Source: CAYZQH01 sp050300015 (GTDB taxonomy: Bacteria; Pseudomonadota; Gammaproteobacteria; Pseudomonadales; Cellvibrionaceae). From it: a stretch of DNA of 29,433 nucleotides. Location of the stretch: contig JBNKWZ010000022.1 of the NCBI GenBank assembly GCA_050300015.1, positions 1-29,433 of the forward strand, written 5' to 3'. This document shows positions 25,869 through 29,433 of the stretch, one piece after another (position 1 is the first letter of the stretch; each line of letters begins with the position of its first letter). The position numbers and the translations under genes are program-made. The notes below the pieces were generated by a model. It was not told the origin of the DNA. It made no database searches and saw nothing but the letters and a program-made list of their open reading frames with translations.

Positions 25869-25945
25869 CCGCTAACCACAGCGGGGGCCAATTGCTAAGC
25901 TGTATTCCAAGAAAAGGCTCTGATGAATCAGGGGGATTTGGCCCC
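25869..25945 (-). promoter_or_regulatory. Structured leader candidate upstream of GH27 gene
   Basis: Two adjoining dyads lie 94-170 bases upstream of the GH27 start. CCGCT/AGCGG (25869-25884) abuts an 8-bp perfect pair GGGGCCAA/TTGGCCCC enclosing about 46 bases (25884-25945), and CTGAT/ATCAG lies inside. It could be a leader RNA structure or a chance GC-rich island in AT-rich DNA; no riboswitch class is recognised. Confidence 0.35.
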
Positions 25946-26992
25946 GTAGCTTTGTTCTTTTTATATGTATTATTTTAACAGCTTGTAAATGTTAAGTCGC
26001 TTCTGACATTGGTTATCAATGCCTTTGTTTTACGCGAACGGGCTCTCCTGATATTGCAAACCAGAAAAAATCAAAAACGCAACGTTTTAATGTGAAGTTC
26101 ACTGGTCTCGGCACGAACAAGAAGCCCAAAACACTCGATGACATTAACATGGCTAACCAGCAAAATACATTACCTATATCACAAATATATATGGCATATC
26201 CTGATGCCAAAATTTGAATTTTGTCGGGAACTCAGCTCGGCATCTAGCAATTAAAGTTAAACGAAAATCATTCGCACGACCTATTAGTGTATCACCCGCT
26301 TCTTATGGCTTTACTTTATTCCAACATGGCCAACGCTATGGCGCATGATCGATGCTTCAGGCAAACAGCGCAGTATTAAACTCACTTTCAGCTGGTGTTG
26401 CACGTTGACTCTATAGACCCGTACTTTTTCAATTTTGTCTTAGTCGATTTTTATGTGGCGCAATCAATTAATCTGTACAGTAAAGAGGTGAAATCGCGGT
26501 CGACAAAGTCATGCACGATACCCAATAGGATGGGATTTAAGTCACATAGGTCATGCAGAACAGCAAAGTAGATTCACCCAAAAGTGCCTAGCCCCCCGGC
26601 ACCTAAAGAAGCTTTCTAAAAACGGCCGATTATTTTGCCCTCTGTACTAGTCATACAAACGATGACTTCGCTGATGCGCGCATAAACCCGCTAAAGCCAT
26701 GCGGCCGTTTGCGTTACCATTCGAGCGGAGACCGGTCTACCAGCAGGGGAGTTACCACGCGCGGTCATCGGTACTTAAGAAAGAGACGCATTCACAGTAC
26801 AAAAGCAGCGCTGCCGCGCTGCAGAAATACATTCGACCCGCTTTAGTCGCTGGGCAAATCAATGATTGGATAAGCGTGGAAAATCCACGACATCATTTTT
26901 TCACTATAACCCGGAATTAAAGACGTATGCCCGTCAAATTTCCAACGACAGGAATATATTCTCAGCAAAACGCAAAATAAATAAGAAACAAA

Positions 26993-27024
26993 ATTCAATT
27001 GCGCCGATTTCGGCGCAATTGAAT
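26993..27024 (-). terminator. Rho-independent terminator of the amt gene
   Basis: A perfect 13-bp stem (arms ATTCAATTGCGCC and GGCGCAATTGAAT) with a 6-base loop starts 28 bases past the amt stop. On the minus strand it is followed by TTTGTTTCTTATTT. Confidence 0.85.
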
Positions 27025-27051
27025 GATTAGAGGCAACCAGCTACGGTCATA

Positions 27052-28344
27052 TTATAACTTGTAGCCAACTTCTTCGTGCAGAACGATATCCAAACCTTGT
27101 GACTCTTCTTCCAAAGTCACCCGAATACCATTTGTCAGCAATCCAGTAATCCGCACCAGCACAAAAGTCACCACAGCGGTATAGGCAATGGTTGCCACCA
27201 CTGCCAGCGCCTGCACACCCAGCTGATCCATAATGGATGCGTTTTCACCGCCGAAACCATAACCAGAAAAAACGCCGAGCTCTTTAGAAGCAAAAACAGC
27301 GACCAATAAACTGCCCAAGATTCCACCTACTCCGTGAACAGGGAACACATCCAAAGAGTCGTCAATCTGTAATTTGCGCTTAATAAACTGAGTGGCAAAG
27401 AAACAAACAATACCCGCAGCAAAACCAATCACGAGTGCTCCCGCCGGCCCTACAGAGCCCGATGCAGGGGTTATGGTTCCCAAGCCGGCCACCATGCCCG
27501 TAACAATACCAAGCACACTGGGTTTACGAAACTTGATCCATTCCATCATCATCCAAGCAAGAGAACCCGCTGCTGCAGAGATGTGCGTGACCAACATTGC
27601 CGAGGCCGCATCTGCACTCGCGGTGAGAGCACTACCACCATTAAAACCAAACCACCCGACCCACAGCATACCGGCCCCGGCAACGGTCATGGTCATATTG
27701 TGGGGTGGCATCGCAGTCTTAGGGAAGCCGTCACGATTACCGATCACCATGGCAACCACCAAAGCAGCCACACCAGCGGTGATATGCACCACGATACCAC
27801 CAGCAAAATCGATAACCCCTTTTTCCGCTAGCCAGCCGCCGCCCCACACCCAGTGGCACACGGGCACATAAACGGCCAAGAGCCATAACGCGCTGAAAAT
27901 CAACACCGACGAAAACTTCATACGCTCCGCAAACGCACCAATGATCAACGCCGGGGTGATCACTGCAAATGTCATTTGAAACAGGGCAAACAAGGGCTCT
28001 GGAATGGTACCGCTGACACCGTCTTTGGCGACAGATGCAAACAGGAGCTTACTTGCGCCGCCAATGAATCCAGAACCATCAGCAAACGCCAGACTGTAGG
28101 CGCCGACAAACCATAAAATAGATGAAACGCAGGCAATGGCGAAGCACTGCATCAATATGGACAGGACATTTTTTGACCTTACCAAGCCCCCATAAAACAG
28201 CGACAACCCCGGCAACGTCATAAACAGTACCAGGGCAGTTGCCGTGAGCATCCAGGCGGTGTCACCACTGTCATGGGATTCAGCAAATACCGACACTGAG
28301 AGCAGTTGCAGCCCCACAAACATCAAAAACTTGCGCAAAAACAT
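27052..28344 (-). CDS. amt: Ammonium transporter Amt
   Basis: A 430-residue inner-membrane ammonium channel with about 11 membrane segments after an N-terminal signal-like helix (ending VSVFA). Family hallmarks are intact: Asp179 in IDFAGG, the twin pore histidines His187 (VVHITAG) and His337 (HGVGG), and the segment LSLFYGGLVRSKNVLS. The cytoplasmic C-terminus ends EEVGYKL. It moves ammonium into the cell, gated in most bacteria by a PII protein; no glnK gene is beside it here, unlike the common glnK-amtB pair. Start ATG has AGGGG 8 bases upstream. The leader contains a large dyad and a possible sigma-54 site. A strong terminator follows. Confidence 0.95.
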   Translation of the reverse strand: MFLRKFLMFVGLQLLSVSVFAESHDSGDTAWMLTATALVLFMTLPGLSLFYGGLVRSKNVLSILMQCFAIACVSSILWFVGAYSLAFADGSGFIGGASKLLFASVAKDGVSGTIPEPLFALFQMTFAVITPALIIGAFAERMKFSSVLIFSALWLLAVYVPVCHWVWGGGWLAEKGVIDFAGGIVVHITAGVAALVVAMVIGNRDGFPKTAMPPHNMTMTVAGAGMLWVGWFGFNGGSALTASADAASAMLVTHISAAAGSLAWMMMEWIKFRKPSVLGIVTGMVAGLGTITPASGSVGPAGALVIGFAAGIVCFFATQFIKRKLQIDDSLDVFPVHGVGGILGSLLVAVFASKELGVFSGYGFGGENASIMDQLGVQALAVVATIAYTAVVTFVLVRITGLLTNGIRVTLEEESQGLDIVLHEEVGYKL

Positions 28345-28405
28345 GAAAATTCCCCTTTGATTTTTTTGTATTTTTTATTCGCTCGGAATACGGAGCACAT
28401 TTTTA

Positions 28406-28442
28406 GGCGCACCCTATGCATGTACGCATATGGTGCGCCAAC
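28406..28442 (-). promoter_or_regulatory. Dyad and possible sigma-54 promoter upstream of amt
   Basis: On the minus strand TTGGCGCACCATATGCG has the GG-N10-GC spacing of a sigma-54 promoter, with mismatches to the consensus in between. It overlaps a 34-bp interrupted palindrome (28406-28439) with outer arms GGCGCACC/GGTGCGCC and inner arms TATGC/GCATA. A sequence resembling an NtrC half-site, TGCACCAAAA, lies upstream near 28450. Nitrogen control of amt through sigma-54 and NtrC is well known in proteobacteria; this particular site is inference. Confidence 0.4.
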
Positions 28443-28615
28443 AGTGCGCATGCACCAAAAAGCGACAGGAAGGATACAGACTGAACGAGAAATGGAAAAC
28501 CTTTTGTGTCTGAAATTGCTGACTTAGACGGATTTTGACCGTATCCACCTACGAGCCCACAGCGGTCATATTCTGTTGATTGTTCAGCCCTATTTGCCAG
28601 GCACAGCCAACCGAA

Positions 28616-28981
28616 TCAGTTTCTGTACGGACTGCGACTGCGTCCTGCTACCCCAGAAATCGCCTCATAGGCACGCACCAAAGCACATAAGATTATGTCG
28701 CATGGACCAACCGGAGGAGCAACACGATCAAGACCGAACATAACAGACGCCCTCGGGACACTCAGATACCCCTCTTGAGCCAACATCTGAAACAAGCAAT
28801 CCATCACTGTATTTTTATGCAAACTCAATTTTCTTGCGCGAGCACCACCGGTGTATGGATGTAGCTGACAGAATGAACAACCGACACATCGAACCAAAAC
28901 CACAACGATTCGTATCGGCGCAACAAAATCCAGCATCTTGATGAGAAAATAAATAGGAATGGCGCCTTTAAAAGACAACAC
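28616..28981 (-). CDS. Doubtful ORF, 121 residues, unrecognised
   Basis: An open frame with a GTG start and no clear ribosome binding site; the next internal ATG would give about 106 residues. The N-terminal third is hydrophobic (IPIYFLIKMLDFVAPIRIVVVLV) and the rest is mixed, ending GVAGRSRSPYRN. No family is recognised. It may be chance or a remnant. Confidence 0.22.
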   Translation of the reverse strand: MLSFKGAIPIYFLIKMLDFVAPIRIVVVLVRCVGCSFCQLHPYTGGARARKLSLHKNTVMDCLFQMLAQEGYLSVPRASVMFGLDRVAPPVGPCDIILCALVRAYEAISGVAGRSRSPYRN

Positions 28982-29092
28982 TCAAAACGCCTTTTGCGGC
29001 CATCGTCTCTAATTGTTTATTAAATAAAATAGAAAACATTCAGCACAACCAAGAGAAGTGGTGCGTGTCGCTCTTTTTTTGAAACTCAAAAT

Positions 29093-29102
29093 GGGGGGGG
29101 GG
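29093..29102 (+). repeat. Ten-G homopolymer tract
   Basis: Ten consecutive G residues, exceptional for this window. No clear gene crosses it, so a phase-variation role is not supported. The length may be miscalled in sequencing. Confidence 0.7.
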
Positions 29103-29135
29103 TTATACTCGTCGGCATCATTCAATAGGATTTGG

Positions 29136-29321
29136 CTATAGGCATATCGGTACTTCCTTATCGAAATTTGTTTGGATACACAGCCTACGTCCAGTACCGT
29201 CAATCAGTAGAATACAGTCCAGGAAACCCTCGTTTGTCTCCCTGACCTCAAAGGTTTGTGCATCAAAAGCAGTCAATGGTACGCCAAGAGAAAACGCGGA
29301 TTCAAATCCGAAGTGCATCAC
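29136..29321 (-). CDS. Possible small protein, 61 residues, unrecognised
   Basis: A short frame starting GTG-ATG. The peptide has a protein-like, alternating pattern (VPLTAFDAQTFEVRE, then LDCILLIDGTGRRLCI) and ends KEVPICL. It could be the N-terminal remnant of a gene cut off by later insertion of the adjacent transposon, or a small protein. No family is recognised. Confidence 0.27.
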   Translation of the reverse strand: MMHFGFESAFSLGVPLTAFDAQTFEVRETNEGFLDCILLIDGTGRRLCIQTNFDKEVPICL

Positions 29322-29336
29322 CTCAACCTGTAGAAG

Positions 29337-29371
29337 AAGGGGCTAGCTGAAGGTAAGCTCTTCCCCTTTTT
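29337..29371 (+). terminator. Hairpin ahead of the transposase start
   Basis: The stem AAGGGG/CCCCTT plus inner AGCT/AGCT encloses a 7-base loop and is followed by TTTCTCC. It reads toward the transposase gene and would block transcription entering from outside, a protective feature found at several insertion sequences. Confidence 0.4.
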
Positions 29372-29391
29372 CTCCGGCAAGAGATGAAGCA

Positions 29392-29433
29392 GTGAAGAGA
29401 CAATACCAACAGCTAACCTATGAGCAACGATGC
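29392..29433 (+). CDS. IS30-family transposase, N-terminal start (partial)
   Basis: Only the first 14 codons lie in the window. From the GTG at 29392 they read MKRQYQQLTYEQRC, closely resembling the beginning of IS30-type transposases (YxQLTxEQRxQI). The upstream frame meets a stop at 29344-29346, and GAG lies 8 bases before the GTG. The element continues past the window, and its inverted repeat cannot be defined. The short length limits certainty. Confidence 0.6.
   Translation, partial: MKRQYQQLTYEQRC

Larger units (their letters stand above)
25776..27051. other. Long gene-free region upstream of GH27
   Basis: About 1.27 kb without a recognisable gene. Short frames at 26016-26210 (-) and 26699-26920 (+) show no family resemblance. 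Structures noted: two adjacent dyads at 25869-25945; AAAACG-CAA-CGTTTT near 26068; TGGCAT/ATGCCA at 26192-26209; GTGCC/GGCAC at 26584-26602, followed on the minus strand by TTTT; and 9-bp inverted arms AAACGGCCG (26620-26628) and CGGCCGTTT (26702-26710). The amt terminator occupies the right end. Confidence 0.5.
28345..29391. other. Gene-poor region between amt and the transposase
   Basis: No firm gene is present. The amt promoter candidate occupies the left end. Two weak minus-strand frames are listed separately. The region contains a run of ten G residues at 29093-29102 and a hairpin before the transposase start. Its lack of recognisable genes beside an insertion sequence suggests decayed accessory DNA. 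Confidence 0.45.

Noticed and set aside
25884..25945. A tRNA suggested by the GGGGCCA/TGGCCCC arms
   Set aside because: The enclosed length is too short and no anticodon or T-arm pattern is present.
26016..26210. 64-residue minus-strand frame upstream of GH27
   Set aside because: Irregular composition, no ribosome binding site, no family resemblance.
26699..26920. 73-residue plus-strand frame
   Set aside because: No recognisable motif and no ribosome binding site; codon pattern looks random.
29093..29102. G10 tract as a phase-variation switch
   Set aside because: No convincing gene or promoter spans it on either strand.

Overview
The window looks like chromosomal DNA of a marine, polysaccharide-degrading gammaproteobacterium of the Cellvibrionaceae type (Saccharophagus, Teredinibacter or Cellvibrio relatives). 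Three secreted proteins carry long polyserine linkers typical of that group, one is a GH27 alpha-galactosidase with a carbohydrate-binding module, and the block gmk-rpoZ-spoT-ridA has the order seen in Pseudomonas-like genomes. The genus assignment is inference, because no rRNA or other phylogenetic marker gene is present.

Layout. 1-468: end of an S9 prolyl oligopeptidase. 1098-4781: a two-gene unit of a DUF1592-type lipoprotein with heme-binding motifs and a Tat-exported DUF1552 protein, facing a polyserine CBM9 lipoprotein (4879-5937, minus). 6186-7746: an SDR epimerase-like gene flanked by two inverted copies of a 172-bp MITE-like element with 15-bp terminal repeats. 7838-9646 (minus): a polymorphic-toxin cargo unit, a PAAR-like (DUF4150) protein with an AHH-type nuclease C-terminus followed by an Imm11-type immunity gene. 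9776-12487 (minus): rhlE and nhaA. 12669-18457 (plus): Nudix hydrolase, Gfo/Idh/MocA oxidoreductase and a 1338-residue membrane protein of unknown function. 18558-22223 (minus): gmk, rpoZ, spoT, ridA. 22369-23586 (plus): an FKBP isomerase and a glycerophosphodiester phosphodiesterase. 23958-25775 (minus): the GH27 lipoprotein. 25776-27051: long gene-free stretch. 27052-28344 (minus): ammonium transporter with a possible sigma-54 promoter. 28345-29433: gene-poor DNA with a ten-G tract, ending in the first codons of a probable IS30-type transposase.

How the genes fit together. Most of the window is housekeeping: stringent response and nucleotide metabolism, ammonium uptake, pH/sodium homeostasis and RNA remodelling. 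The accessory parts are the surface enzymes, the T6SS-type toxin/immunity pair and the paired repeat elements. The best candidates for undescribed biology are the paired 172-bp elements around the epimerase gene, and the large membrane protein with a TonB-box-like segment in a predicted periplasmic loop.
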